Position numbers and translations under genes: made by a program. From Bacillus rubiinfantis (GTDB lineage Bacteria > Bacillota > Bacilli > Bacillales > Cytobacillaceae), in the NCBI GenBank assembly GCA_000752035.1, contig CCFE01000023.1, positions 124,001-188,000 of the forward strand: DNA of 64,000 nucleotides, read 5' to 3'. The notes beneath the pieces were generated by a model. It ran no database searches. It was given only the letters and a program-made list of their open reading frames with translations, and had not been told where the DNA came from. Shown piece by piece: positions 33,437 through 41,755 of the stretch. How positions within the stretch are numbered: position 1 is the stretch's first letter; every line of letters begins with the position of its first letter.

Positions 33437-34009
33437 TTATCGCTTCCCATCTCGAAAAACTTTCGCACTGCGAATATATTCAACATCTTTTACGCCCAGC
33501 CGGTAGTTTACGACGCGTGCCAACGCAAAAAAGTAGTCTGATAGGCGATTTAGATATTGTAAGGCTAGCACAGGGGTTTTTGGGTCAGCTTTTGTTAATG
33601 TTACAACCAGTCTTTCAGCCCGACGTGTCACTGTGCGCGCAATATGAATAGATGCTGCCGGCTTTGAGCCCCCAGGCAGGATAAAACGTTCCAGCGCAGG
33701 CGCTTCTTTACTGTATTCATCAATTTTCGTTTCTAGGTAGTCGATTGATTCCTTGTGTAACTTCAGCTGCCTTTTTTCTGAAATACTGGCGAGATCACCA
33801 CCGCAGTCAAACAATTCGTGTTGAATTTTTTCAAGATCAACCAGCACATCCTTAAACAATTCAGGTTCTAATTCAGTGACTGCCTGCCCGACAAAGCAAT
33901 TGACCTCATCAACGGTACCATATGCCTCAACACGAATATCGTCTTTATCAACCCTGCCGCCGATAATGCTCGTTTGTCCTTTATCACCCGTTCTTGTGTA
34001 AATACTCAT
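33437..34009 (-). CDS. pduO: ATP:cob(I)alamin adenosyltransferase, PduO type
   Basis: Adds the 5'-deoxyadenosyl group to cob(I)alamin or cobinamide. The 190 residues begin with the diagnostic MSIYTRTGDKGQTSIIGGRV. They continue with VEAYGTVDEVNCFVGQA, FILPGGSKPAASIHIARTVT and RRAERLV, and end with LNRLSDYFFALARVVNYR. It is related to B. subtilis YvqK. It is tightly packed in the operon (3 nt after the preceding gene). Confidence 0.94.
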   Translation of the reverse strand: MSIYTRTGDKGQTSIIGGRVDKDDIRVEAYGTVDEVNCFVGQAVTELEPELFKDVLVDLEKIQHELFDCGGDLASISEKRQLKLHKESIDYLETKIDEYSKEAPALERFILPGGSKPAASIHIARTVTRRAERLVVTLTKADPKTPVLALQYLNRLSDYFFALARVVNYRLGVKDVEYIRSAKVFRDGKR

Positions 34010-34012
34010 CCA

Positions 34013-34453
34013 TTACTGCCCCCTTTGTTTAATTGTTTGATTCAATCCATACCAAATGAGATCTACTTGTGCAGAAACGGCTGCAACATCTTGGAATGCC
34101 CAACCCACCATATCACGCCAGCAGCGGTCTGCTGATTCAATAGGGACGATTCCTTTTGTAATATCTGTCCCAATGACAACTATTCGCCGCTCGGGGTTTG
34201 CCATCTCCCATGCCAACCACGTTTCCAAATATTGACGCCAAATTTCACAACATTCCCATTGCTTGTACTGAAGTGCTAACGACTTAAGCCACAACTCGAT
34301 TCCTTCTAAAACTAAAATGTCGCCGCTGACTAACCCCATTAATTTCCTTGGCAGCGGCTGATTATCATAGGCTGAGTACCACTCTGCCTGTTGATAATGG
34401 TTTTTCACCCATGCCCTTTTTCCGTTAAAGGCACCTCCCGTAACAAAGTGCAC
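34013..34453 (-). CDS. CobU-like protein with degenerate P-loop
   Basis: A 146-residue protein starting with GTG behind GGAGGGG. It aligns in outline with CobU: N-terminal HFVTGGAFNGKRAWVK corresponds to the P-loop, LVLEGIELWL to the GTP-binding region, and RRIVVIGTDITKGIVP to the C-terminal VSNEVGxGIVP motif. The P-loop Ser/Thr after GK is Arg, and the protein is about 40-50 residues shorter than CobU. A full CobU is encoded in the same operon, so this is probably a diverged paralogue that lost kinase activity or took on another role. It overlaps cobC by 49 nt. Confidence 0.65.
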   Translation of the reverse strand: MHFVTGGAFNGKRAWVKNHYQQAEWYSAYDNQPLPRKLMGLVSGDILVLEGIELWLKSLALQYKQWECCEIWRQYLETWLAWEMANPERRIVVIGTDITKGIVPIESADRCWRDMVGWAFQDVAAVSAQVDLIWYGLNQTIKQRGQ

Positions 34454-35019
34454 CGTTCACCCCTCCTTAGCGCAGCCGTGGAAAAGATTAGCTCATACGC
34501 AGAATCATGTGTTGCCTGCCACTGCCAAAATCCTTTTGCTCTCGGTGCAAAATCTTCTAGAAGCAAGCGAATCACACCTCCATGCGTCATGATCGCACAG
34601 CTGCCTAAATCTTCTGATAAAATTTCAAACACCAATTTCTTCCATCCTGCAGCCACTCTATTTGAAAACTGCTGAAATGATTCTCCGTTTGGCGGAGCGT
34701 ACTTGTACGGATTAGTCAGCCAATTACAATAGAGATTCTCTTCTTTAAGATCTTGATACGTTTTTCCTTCCCAATCACCAAAATTCATTTCTCGCAGTTC
34801 AGGCAAGAAATAAGGGGCTGCTTTAGGGAATAATTGTTTCATTGTCAGGGCACAACGCTGTAAATCACTGCAGTAATAAACATCATAATGTGACGATGGC
34901 TGGATGTATTCACACTCTACCTTCCTTAGCGGTGAATCACCCCAGCCAAGATAAGCCTTGCGGTGATTGGCTTCTGTCAGCCCATGGCGAAATAATGCCA
35001 CAACCACACGGTCAGCCAT
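34405..35019 (-). CDS. cobC: Histidine phosphatase, probable alpha-ribazole phosphatase CobC
   Basis: A 204-residue histidine phosphatase superfamily protein with the catalytic RHG motif (VALFRHGLTEANHRKAYLGW), the acid in LREMNFGDWEGKTYQDL, and the second histidine in IMTHGGVIRLLLEDF. In this operon the likely substrate is alpha-ribazole-5'-phosphate or cobalamin-5'-phosphate. GGAG lies ahead of ATG 35019. It overlaps cobS by 43 nt. Confidence 0.85.
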   Translation of the reverse strand: MADRVVVALFRHGLTEANHRKAYLGWGDSPLRKVECEYIQPSSHYDVYYCSDLQRCALTMKQLFPKAAPYFLPELREMNFGDWEGKTYQDLKEENLYCNWLTNPYKYAPPNGESFQQFSNRVAAGWKKLVFEILSEDLGSCAIMTHGGVIRLLLEDFAPRAKGFWQWQATHDSAYELIFSTAALRRGERCTLLREVPLTEKGHG

Positions 35020-35744
35020 AGAATCAACTCCGTCCCTTCAACAGTTGCACCCAGTATGTCACCAGTAATACCGCCGAACCACGACTTCACTTTCCAACTG
35101 GCAAACACGTAACAACATAGTGCCGCACAGAAGACCCAGCCTGTAACCGGAAAAAGTAGCAGGACGGCAACAATAAATAAGGGGTAAATCCACAAACTAT
35201 TTTTTGTCCCCGCCTGTTGAAATAGATACGCCAGACCCTCTTGCTTTGCTGACGGTACAGTAAGCAACACAGTCCCCATGATAATTTTTCCGAAGAAAGG
35301 AATAACCGCAATCAGCAGGAATGATGACAAGTGGGTATATGTCGTAATTTCATAGATAAAGAGAAAACGGCAGCTTAGCAACACAATGATTGACAAGACC
35401 CCAAAGGCTCCTGTTCTTGGGTCCTTCATAATCTCCAGCCTTTTTTCACGATCCCGATAGGAAAAATAGGCATCTGATGCATCAATCCAACCATCAAGAT
35501 GGATGCCGCCAGTCACCAAAATCGTCGCTAACCACAGCAAAAAGGCAGAAGCCACATGACTAAACGGGGTATATTCCACTAATTTATATAATAGGAAGGA
35601 ATAAATCATTCCTTGAAATAAACCGATTAGAGGAAAGACCTGTATCGTTCTTTTTAAATGTGCTTGATCTATTGGGAATGACTTGCTAATTGGTATTGCT
35701 GTAAAAAATTGCAGCCCAATCAAAAATCCTCTAATCCAGTTCAT
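34977..35744 (-). CDS. cobS: Adenosylcobinamide-GDP ribazoletransferase CobS
   Basis: The membrane enzyme that joins alpha-ribazole(-phosphate) to adenosylcobinamide-GDP, the last step of nucleotide loop assembly. The 255 residues have about six helices and the CobS motifs FLIGLQFFTAIPI, GGIHLDGWIDASDAYFS, DPRTGAFGVLSIIVLL and GGITGDILGATVEGTEL. ATG 35744 is preceded by AAGGGGA; 15 upstream open codons are dropped. Confidence 0.94.
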   Translation of the reverse strand: MNWIRGFLIGLQFFTAIPISKSFPIDQAHLKRTIQVFPLIGLFQGMIYSFLLYKLVEYTPFSHVASAFLLWLATILVTGGIHLDGWIDASDAYFSYRDREKRLEIMKDPRTGAFGVLSIIVLLSCRFLFIYEITTYTHLSSFLLIAVIPFFGKIIMGTVLLTVPSAKQEGLAYLFQQAGTKNSLWIYPLFIVAVLLLFPVTGWVFCAALCCYVFASWKVKSWFGGITGDILGATVEGTELILWLTVWLWHYFAMG

Positions 35745-35785
35745 CTTCTTCCCCTTCTTTTGTTCATAAGTGATAGTTCCGCGTT

Positions 35786-36376
35786 TCAATTGTCGTTTAA
35801 CCTATTTTTCATCACTAGCGGCACGCCGGCTTCCACTAGAAAGGCCAAATCTGCAGCCTTGACGATTTGCTGATGAATGTGTCCTAATATTTTTCCGTAG
35901 GTAAACACTAGATCATTGCTGGCTACGGGCTCATTGAGGACTTCATTGCTAACGACAATCAGTGCTCTTGCCCGTTGTTTTAACACAAACACTCCAGCAA
36001 TAATTCTTGAGATAAGCTTTTGCAAAAATTCTTCATCCCATGGCTGCGGAACGGCAAACAGCTCATTATTAACAAGTGTCGTCAAACAATCGAGCAACAC
36101 TATATCCTCACGATGAAACGATGGGGCCAACACACCGACATCTATAGGCTGCTCAAACGTCTTCCAATGATAGCCCGATACTGCTCTGTCTTGTTGATGC
36201 TTTTTAATTCTCATTGTCATTTCGGCATCAAAGGCAACACCGGCTGCGATGTAATTAAGCTTGCCTCCTGTTTCTCGTGCCAGTTTAACCGTCAGCTTTT
36301 CAGCAAAACTGCTTTTTCCACTGCGAACACCGCCACTAATAAAAATCAATGAAGCATCATGGTACGAGCCAAGCAA
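35786..36376 (-). CDS. cobU: Adenosylcobinamide kinase / guanylyltransferase CobU
   Basis: Activates adenosylcobinamide to its GDP derivative for CobS. The 196 residues have an intact P-loop (FISGGVRSGKSSFAEKL), the nucleotide-binding DCLTTLVNNELF region, and the VSNEV motif. The residues after VSNEV (LNEPVASNDLVFTYG) differ from the usual GxGIVPxxxxxRxFRD stretch. That stretch is instead approximated in the short paralogue downstream. It overlaps cbiB by 20 nt. Confidence 0.9.
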   Translation of the reverse strand: MLGSYHDASLIFISGGVRSGKSSFAEKLTVKLARETGGKLNYIAAGVAFDAEMTMRIKKHQQDRAVSGYHWKTFEQPIDVGVLAPSFHREDIVLLDCLTTLVNNELFAVPQPWDEEFLQKLISRIIAGVFVLKQRARALIVVSNEVLNEPVASNDLVFTYGKILGHIHQQIVKAADLAFLVEAGVPLVMKNRLNDN

Positions 36377-37316
36377 CTAAAACGCCTCCTAACCATAACA
36401 GCATGATAAATAGCAACACAGTCCTCGCTAATATCCGATTTGCCTGTAAAATATGACATGATCCAATTGGAAAAAGTGCTTCCCCCATCTTGGCACGATT
36501 CGAGATTATTCCTTTATAATAGTTGATACCGCCAAGCTGGATACCAAGTATCGCAGCCACCGCTGCTTCGCCCCAACCGCTATTTGGACTTGGATGCTTT
36601 TGAGCATCACGAAACAAAATTGACCAGGCCCGTTTGTATGAAATCATGTTAGGTCGATTACCGACAAGCATGACAATTCCTGTCAACCGGCTGGGAAGCC
36701 AATTCATGATATCATCCCATTTCGCCGAGGCCCAGCCAAATTCCTTGTAGCGTTCACTAAAATTCCCCACCATTGAATCACAGGTATTTGCTGCCCGATA
36801 AATAAACGCCAATGGAGCACCCCCAATAAGGGCCCAAAAAAGCGGAGCAGTTACTCCGTCACTCGTGTTTTCGGCAACGGTCTCAATTGCAGCCCGGGAA
36901 ATTTCAGATTCATCTAGTGCTTCGGTATCACGGCCAACAATATAGGAAAGTTTTTCCCGTGCCGCTGGTAGGTCAGCTTTTCTTAGTGGATTGTAAACTT
37001 CTACAGCTGCCTCTTTTAAGCTCTTTTGGGCGATAGTAGCTGCCAGCAAAACACCTTCAATGAAAATTCCAATAAAAGTATTAATCTTATAGGCAAGATA
37101 GACGAAGCTAGAAACTAACAAGCAGACGGTGATAAGAACAATAGCTAGCATGATCACACCTTTCATTTTTCTGAAGGCACCATGATTTAGGCGTTTCTCC
37201 AAGGCAGATATCAATGAGCCAATCCACCGCACCGGATGAGGCCAATTAGGTGGGTCCCCAACAAGCAAATCAATTACATAGGCAACCGTGATTGCAGACA
37301 GATGATGGAGAATCAC
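36357..37316 (-). CDS. cbiB: Adenosylcobinamide-phosphate synthase CbiB
   Basis: The membrane enzyme that attaches aminopropanol(-phosphate) to adenosylcobyric acid. The 319 residues have four or five helices and the motifs DLLVGDPPNWPHPVRWIG, YIVGRDTEALDESEISRA, ETVAENTSDGVTAPLFWALI and HPSPNSGWGEAAVAAILGIQ. A GTG at 37316 with GAGG 8 nt upstream is the best start; it overlaps the ATGTGA end of the btuD-cbiZ gene. Together with CbiZ it would remodel imported cobamides. Confidence 0.92.
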   Translation of the reverse strand: MILHHLSAITVAYVIDLLVGDPPNWPHPVRWIGSLISALEKRLNHGAFRKMKGVIMLAIVLITVCLLVSSFVYLAYKINTFIGIFIEGVLLAATIAQKSLKEAAVEVYNPLRKADLPAAREKLSYIVGRDTEALDESEISRAAIETVAENTSDGVTAPLFWALIGGAPLAFIYRAANTCDSMVGNFSERYKEFGWASAKWDDIMNWLPSRLTGIVMLVGNRPNMISYKRAWSILFRDAQKHPSPNSGWGEAAVAAILGIQLGGINYYKGIISNRAKMGEALFPIGSCHILQANRILARTVLLFIMLLWLGGVLVAWLVP

Positions 37317-38779
37317 ATTTCTTTCCTCTTTCGTGATTTTTTTATTGCCTCCGTTGTACACTCATAAACGGCTTTACCAATTAGTTTTCCCAGTGGGGTA
37401 ATCGTCCCGGCATAGTCTAATTTGCGGCCCTGCTGGGTGGCGGCAATCAAAATGCTGTCTGTGGAAGTACCTGTCGCAATCGTCCCTGTAACGGAGTCGA
37501 TTACTTGTAAATCTTGAATTGCCTTCGTCTTCGCCTCGGTCGCCGTCATGATACTTTGAATAAACGCTTCCTCACTCAGTTCTCCATTGACAAACACCCA
37601 TGTATTGATGGTGCCTGGCACCGTTTCTACTACGTGGAGATGACTTTTCGAAGCATCGACGGCGTTGCCGATTCCTGCTGTTACGACGACAAAGATTGAA
37701 AATCCCTCTCCGGCGTATTCTTGATGAACCACGTCTTCAAGGATCACGGCTGTCATCATCCCGACTGTTTCAGCAGGTTCAAACCCATTAGCTGTTAAAA
37801 ATGCGGCCATTTCGGCACGGTGGTCACTGCAGTTGTAATCCTTATCGACATGTCGGTTGACAAATGATTGATACCAACCGGTTCCTGAGCCAATTACACC
37901 CGATGACATAGTTCGCAGCGGTTGCGGTGTTGTTAACATAATAAACTCTTGTGTCAGTGTTAGCATCGAGTGATCTATCTTTCCAAAGTGAACCATATCT
38001 TGCCGCTTTGGCATGAGCACCAGCTGCGGAGCGGCCACTTGCGGATGAGGGTGTTTGCGGATATTTGTTTGATACACCTCACGAATCGTTTCTTCGCGCA
38101 GCACCTCATTTGGGACATGATTGCTTTTCATTCTGCCTTGTTCAAGCAGCAGCAAACGATCACAATAAAGCCCAGCAAGGTTGAGGTCATGAAAAATCGA
38201 GATCACGGTTAAGCCATTTTCCATTGTCCATTCTCGCAACAAATCTAACAGCTCTTTTTGAAACGATAAATCTAAATGATTAGTCGGTTCGTCTAATAAA
38301 AGAATTTCTGGTTCCTGGGCTAACGCCTGAGCGAGAAACACCCGCTGCTTCTCTCCGCCTGAAAGTTCCTGAATAGGCTTTTCTTGAAATCGGCTAACGC
38401 CAATTTGTTGCATCACCCGTTGAACGACCGTTTCATCAGTTTGACGCCATGTTTGAAACAAGCCTTTTTGATGCGCATAACGCCCAAGGGCGACCGTTTC
38501 TTTCACGGTATAGGAAAACGATTCTGAGGAATGCTGCGATAATACCGCCACTTTCTGCGCCAGCATTTTCGGACTATATGACTGAATTGGCACGCCATTA
38601 ATGGTAATCTCTCCAGCCTGAACCGGCAGGATGCCACTCAGCATTTTTAACAGAGTCGTTTTTCCACTTCCATTGGGTCCCAAAATGCCAAATAACTCAC
38701 CTTTTTTCACTTGGAATGACAAATTCTTGATGACAGCTTCCCCGGAATAGCCACCAGATAAGTGTTGAACTCTCAGCAT
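37313..38779 (-). CDS. BtuD-CbiZ fusion: corrinoid ABC ATPase plus adenosylcobinamide amidohydrolase
   Basis: The 488 residues comprise two proteins in one. Residues 1-255 are an ABC ATPase with Walker A GPNGSGKTT, signature LSGGEKQR, and Walker B LLLDEPTNHLD. This is the BtuD partner of the permease encoded upstream. Residues 265-488 form a CbiZ domain (MSSGVIGSGTGWYQSFVNRH, then GMMTAVILEDVV, VVVTAGIGNAVDAS). CbiZ cleaves adenosylcobinamide to adenosylcobyric acid. B. subtilis YvrA has a similar fusion. The fusion couples uptake to remodelling of imported corrinoids. Confidence 0.92.
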   Translation of the reverse strand: MLRVQHLSGGYSGEAVIKNLSFQVKKGELFGILGPNGSGKTTLLKMLSGILPVQAGEITINGVPIQSYSPKMLAQKVAVLSQHSSESFSYTVKETVALGRYAHQKGLFQTWRQTDETVVQRVMQQIGVSRFQEKPIQELSGGEKQRVFLAQALAQEPEILLLDEPTNHLDLSFQKELLDLLREWTMENGLTVISIFHDLNLAGLYCDRLLLLEQGRMKSNHVPNEVLREETIREVYQTNIRKHPHPQVAAPQLVLMPKRQDMVHFGKIDHSMLTLTQEFIMLTTPQPLRTMSSGVIGSGTGWYQSFVNRHVDKDYNCSDHRAEMAAFLTANGFEPAETVGMMTAVILEDVVHQEYAGEGFSIFVVVTAGIGNAVDASKSHLHVVETVPGTINTWVFVNGELSEEAFIQSIMTATEAKTKAIQDLQVIDSVTGTIATGTSTDSILIAATQQGRKLDYAGTITPLGKLIGKAVYECTTEAIKKSRKRKEM

Positions 38780-38781
38780 CG

Positions 38782-39843
38782 TTACCCACTTCTTTCCATT
38801 CTTTTTCTTTGCAGTAAAATCACCGCAAACACAGGTGCTCCAATCAGGGCTGTGATTACGCCGATTGGCAGTTCCGTCGGTGAAATAATCGTCCGGGAAA
38901 TCAAATCAGCGAGAATTAAAAAGGCACTCCCTGTCAGTATCGACAACGGTAGTAAATGCTTATGATCAGGACCCCAGAGAATTCTTGCCAAGTGCGGAAT
39001 CACAAGGCCGACAAAGCCGATGGTCCCTGACACAGCTACTGCTGCTCCCGTTAAAATCGACCCTGCTGTTAACACAATTAGCTTCCGTCTCTGGACATTT
39101 ACACCTAAGTGATGGGCACGCTCTTCACCAAACGACATCGCATTTAATTCCTTCGTGTTCAATAAAAGGATTGTAGAGCCAATGATGAAGAAGGGAATAA
39201 TAATTTTGATATATTCCCAACCACGCATCGACACGCTTCCTAACAGCCAGGCAATTATTTGCCGTAATTCATCCCCTGTTAATGCAATCATCAAGGAAAT
39301 CAACGCCCCGAGAAAAGAACTAAAGATAATTCCTGTTAAAACAATCGTTTCGACCCTCATTGAACGTTCAACTTTTTTGGCAAAAGCTAACACACAAAAG
39401 ATGGTAATGAAAGAAAAAAGAATACTTAGTAACGGTAACGTATAGCTGCCAACAACAGGGATGGTCAGTTGAAAAAATAACGTAATCACTGCACCGACTG
39501 ATGCGCCCGAGGAAACTCCCAACGTATATGGGTCGGCAAGCGGGTTTCGCAGCAGTCCTTGAAAGGCCGCTCCGGCAATCGCCAGAGAGGCCCCAACAAG
39601 CCCAGCTAATATCACTCTTGGCAAGCGAATGTTCATGACTATGCTTGTAAACATCGGATCAATATTCTGCGTCGATGTCAAACCGAACCAACTGCTTGCA
39701 ATCACTTTAAAAATGGTGGGAACGGGGACTGAAACCGTTCCGATGGCAATCCCCAAAATTACCGCAAATACTAAAAATAGCCCAGCTAATACATAAGCCG
39801 TGATGATATTATTGAAAAACTTCCGGATAGATGGCCTTGGCAA
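38782..39843 (-). CDS. btuC: Corrinoid ABC transporter permease BtuC
   Basis: A FecCD/BtuC family permease of 353 residues with about ten helices. Motifs are IRLPRVILAGLVGASLAIAG, FQGLLRNPLADPYTLGVSSG and VSGTIGFVGLVIPHLARILW. The start is a TTG inside the end of btuF (35-nt overlap) behind AGAGG. Family members also carry siderophores, but the riboswitch and neighbours point to corrinoids. Confidence 0.9.
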   Translation of the reverse strand: MPRPSIRKFFNNIITAYVLAGLFLVFAVILGIAIGTVSVPVPTIFKVIASSWFGLTSTQNIDPMFTSIVMNIRLPRVILAGLVGASLAIAGAAFQGLLRNPLADPYTLGVSSGASVGAVITLFFQLTIPVVGSYTLPLLSILFSFITIFCVLAFAKKVERSMRVETIVLTGIIFSSFLGALISLMIALTGDELRQIIAWLLGSVSMRGWEYIKIIIPFFIIGSTILLLNTKELNAMSFGEERAHHLGVNVQRRKLIVLTAGSILTGAAVAVSGTIGFVGLVIPHLARILWGPDHKHLLPLSILTGSAFLILADLISRTIISPTELPIGVITALIGAPVFAVILLQRKRMERSG

Positions 39844-40777
39844 GATCCTCTACTCCTTCGATGATTCGTGGACCAGAGCGGGTAACTCGATCAGAATCGA
39901 CATCAACGACTTGTTTATTTTTTATTGCCGTCACATTTTCCCAGCCTTTGCGTTTTACTATTTGTTCTGAAGGCTTCTCAATTTCATAGCCGCCATATGT
40001 GGTGATAATGACATCAGGATTACGTTCGACAATTGCTTCCTGGTCAACCTTAACCCAACCCTCTTGATCACCAATAATATTCTCAGCTTGAATCGCTGTT
40101 AACATTTCATCCATAAATGTTTTGCTTCCTGTCGAATAAATCTCCGGTGCCGGCGCTACCTCGACAAAGACCTTCTTCTTCTCTTTGATATTAGAGACTT
40201 TTTCCTTAATCTCCGCTAATTTTTCCTTCATACCGGTGACAAGATCGTCCGCTTTTTTCACTTCACCTGTAGCTTTTCCAATTAGCAAAATTGAATCATA
40301 AACCCCGTCAAAACTTTGCGCATCATTGACAACCACTACCGGGATACCAGCATCACGCAGCTGATTTAATCCAGACTCAGAGTTATGAGCAGAGGAAGCA
40401 TGAGCCAATACTAAATCTGGTTTAAGAGCGATAATTTTTTCCAAATTAATTTCCTGTCCACCGATTTTTTCCTTTTTTGTTGCCTCTTCTGGGTAATTAT
40501 CAAAATCAGAAACCCCGACAACTTTGTCACCTAGCCCCAAAGCAAAGACGGTTTCCGTGTTACTCGGCATTAATGAAACAATTCGTTCTGGTTTTGTCTT
40601 AATCACTACTTTTTGTTTCAACGCATCTGTTAACGTAACTGGAAATGATGCCTGTTCTGTTTTTGGTTCGCTCGCCTTTTTATCACCGTCACTAGCTTTT
40701 TCCTTGTTTTCGCCGCAGGCTGCTAAGAGGCCTAGCATGAGTAGGAATAGTACAAATAATGATAGTAATTTCTTCAT
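39809..40777 (-). CDS. btuF: Corrinoid-binding lipoprotein BtuF
   Basis: A 322-residue substrate-binding lipoprotein. The signal peptide and lipobox LGLLAACGENKEK anchor it to the membrane. The mature part has the BtuF/FecB fold (RIVSLMPSNTETVFALGLGD, then VGVSDFDNYPEEA, EKIIALKPDLVLAHAS, DVIITTYGG). AGGAGA 4 nt before ATG 40777 fixes the start; 44 upstream open codons lie in the riboswitch leader. It is the first gene of the operon, behind the B12 riboswitch. Confidence 0.92.
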   Translation of the reverse strand: MKKLLSLFVLFLLMLGLLAACGENKEKASDGDKKASEPKTEQASFPVTLTDALKQKVVIKTKPERIVSLMPSNTETVFALGLGDKVVGVSDFDNYPEEATKKEKIGGQEINLEKIIALKPDLVLAHASSAHNSESGLNQLRDAGIPVVVVNDAQSFDGVYDSILLIGKATGEVKKADDLVTGMKEKLAEIKEKVSNIKEKKKVFVEVAPAPEIYSTGSKTFMDEMLTAIQAENIIGDQEGWVKVDQEAIVERNPDVIITTYGGYEIEKPSEQIVKRKGWENVTAIKNKQVVDVDSDRVTRSGPRIIEGVEDLAKAIYPEVFQ

Positions 40778-40826
40778 GTTATCTCCTGCTTTCTCATCAT
40801 CTACAAAAAATATAGTTTTTCGCCAA

Positions 40827-40859
40827 TAAAAAAAACATCCCCATAATATAGAGGATGTT
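40827..40859 (-). terminator. Riboswitch-controlled intrinsic terminator ahead of btuF
   Basis: On the minus strand AACATCC and GGATGTT flank a loop and are followed by eight Ts, between the B12 aptamer and btuF. It is the likely expression platform for transcription attenuation. Confidence 0.75.
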
Positions 40860-40939
40860 AGGATTAATGAGATGCATACTCTGTTAAACAGTATAACAGG
40901 ATAGCCCACACCTTCCTATCCTCGTAGGTTTTTGGCGTT

Positions 40940-41112
40940 AACAAACTAGGCAGGTCTCCTGGCTTATGGTCATTGCTTCCTATGTCTTCCCATCAAATTT
41001 CGACAGTGACATGCTATAGGAGGCTCCCATTTACAGTGGCGGGACCGCGTTGGCATTTCACCAAACTTCCCTTTTAAGCAAAAAATCTTTACATTAAAGA
41101 TTCTTCAGCACC
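40940..41112 (-). ncRNA. Cobalamin (B12) riboswitch
   Basis: The minus strand carries the B12 box AGCCAGGAGACCTGCC (40949-40964). Upstream are the core elements AGGTGC, GGGAAGTTTGGTGAAATGCC, GCGGTCCCGCCACTGT and GTCACTG, in the usual order. It would shut off the btuF-to-cblS operon when adenosylcobalamin is abundant. Confidence 0.95.
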
Positions 41113-41205
41113 TAAGTTCTTATCAATATTTTTTGTCTCTTTTATTATAGATAAGAATTATAAATTTGTATATCTTTTTTCGACAATCCTTACCACTTCC
41201 ATCCA

Positions 41206-41676
41206 TTACTGGTGTAAGTTTCGGCACAGGTTCGCCATTTCAATCGCTGCCGAAGCCGCTTCCCAGCCCTTGTTGCCGGCCTTCGTGCCCGCACGTTCGA
41301 TGGCTTGCTCGATGGAATCCGTTGTTAAAACGCCAAAAATAACGGGGATGCCGCTTCTTAACGCCGTGGCTGATACGCCTTTGGCTGCTTCATTGCAAAC
41401 ATAATCAAAATGCGGGGTGGCACCGCGTATGACCGTTCCAAGGGTGATAACAGCATCATATTTACCGCCTTCCGCCATTTTTTGCGCTATTAACGGTATT
41501 TCAAACGCACCGGGAACCCAAGCGATGTCAACATCAGTTTCTTCTACGCCATGCCTTTTTAAAGCATCCTGCGCCCCGCCTAATAATTTGCTAGTAATAA
41601 ACTCATTAAAACGACCAACAACTATCCCTACTTTTAACCCGGTACCAACTAAATTTCCTTCAAAAATATGTCCCAT
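41206..41676 (-). CDS. ribH: 6,7-dimethyl-8-ribityllumazine synthase RibH
   Basis: Condenses the RibBA product dihydroxybutanone phosphate with the aminouracil from RibD. The 156 residues match the family (EGNLVGTGLKVGIVVGRFNE, WVPGAFEIPLIAQKM, TLGTVIRGATPHFDYVCNEA, IERAGTKAGNKGWEAA). ATG 41676 has GGAG 9 nt upstream; a 37-codon open extension is discarded. It is the last gene of the rib operon. Confidence 0.95.
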   Translation of the reverse strand: MGHIFEGNLVGTGLKVGIVVGRFNEFITSKLLGGAQDALKRHGVEETDVDIAWVPGAFEIPLIAQKMAEGGKYDAVITLGTVIRGATPHFDYVCNEAAKGVSATALRSGIPVIFGVLTTDSIEQAIERAGTKAGNKGWEAASAAIEMANLCRNLHQ

Positions 41677-41755
41677 TATCACATTCTCCATTCTTAAGAT
41701 TAGTAGTATTACTATTAGTAACCTGTTCTTGGGATTCCTAGCAGCTGTAACTTTT

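Noticed and set aside
40778..40909. N-terminal extension of BtuF by 44 codons
   Set aside because: It would run through the riboswitch terminator and precede the signal peptide; the AGGAGA-ATG at 40777 gives a normal lipoprotein.
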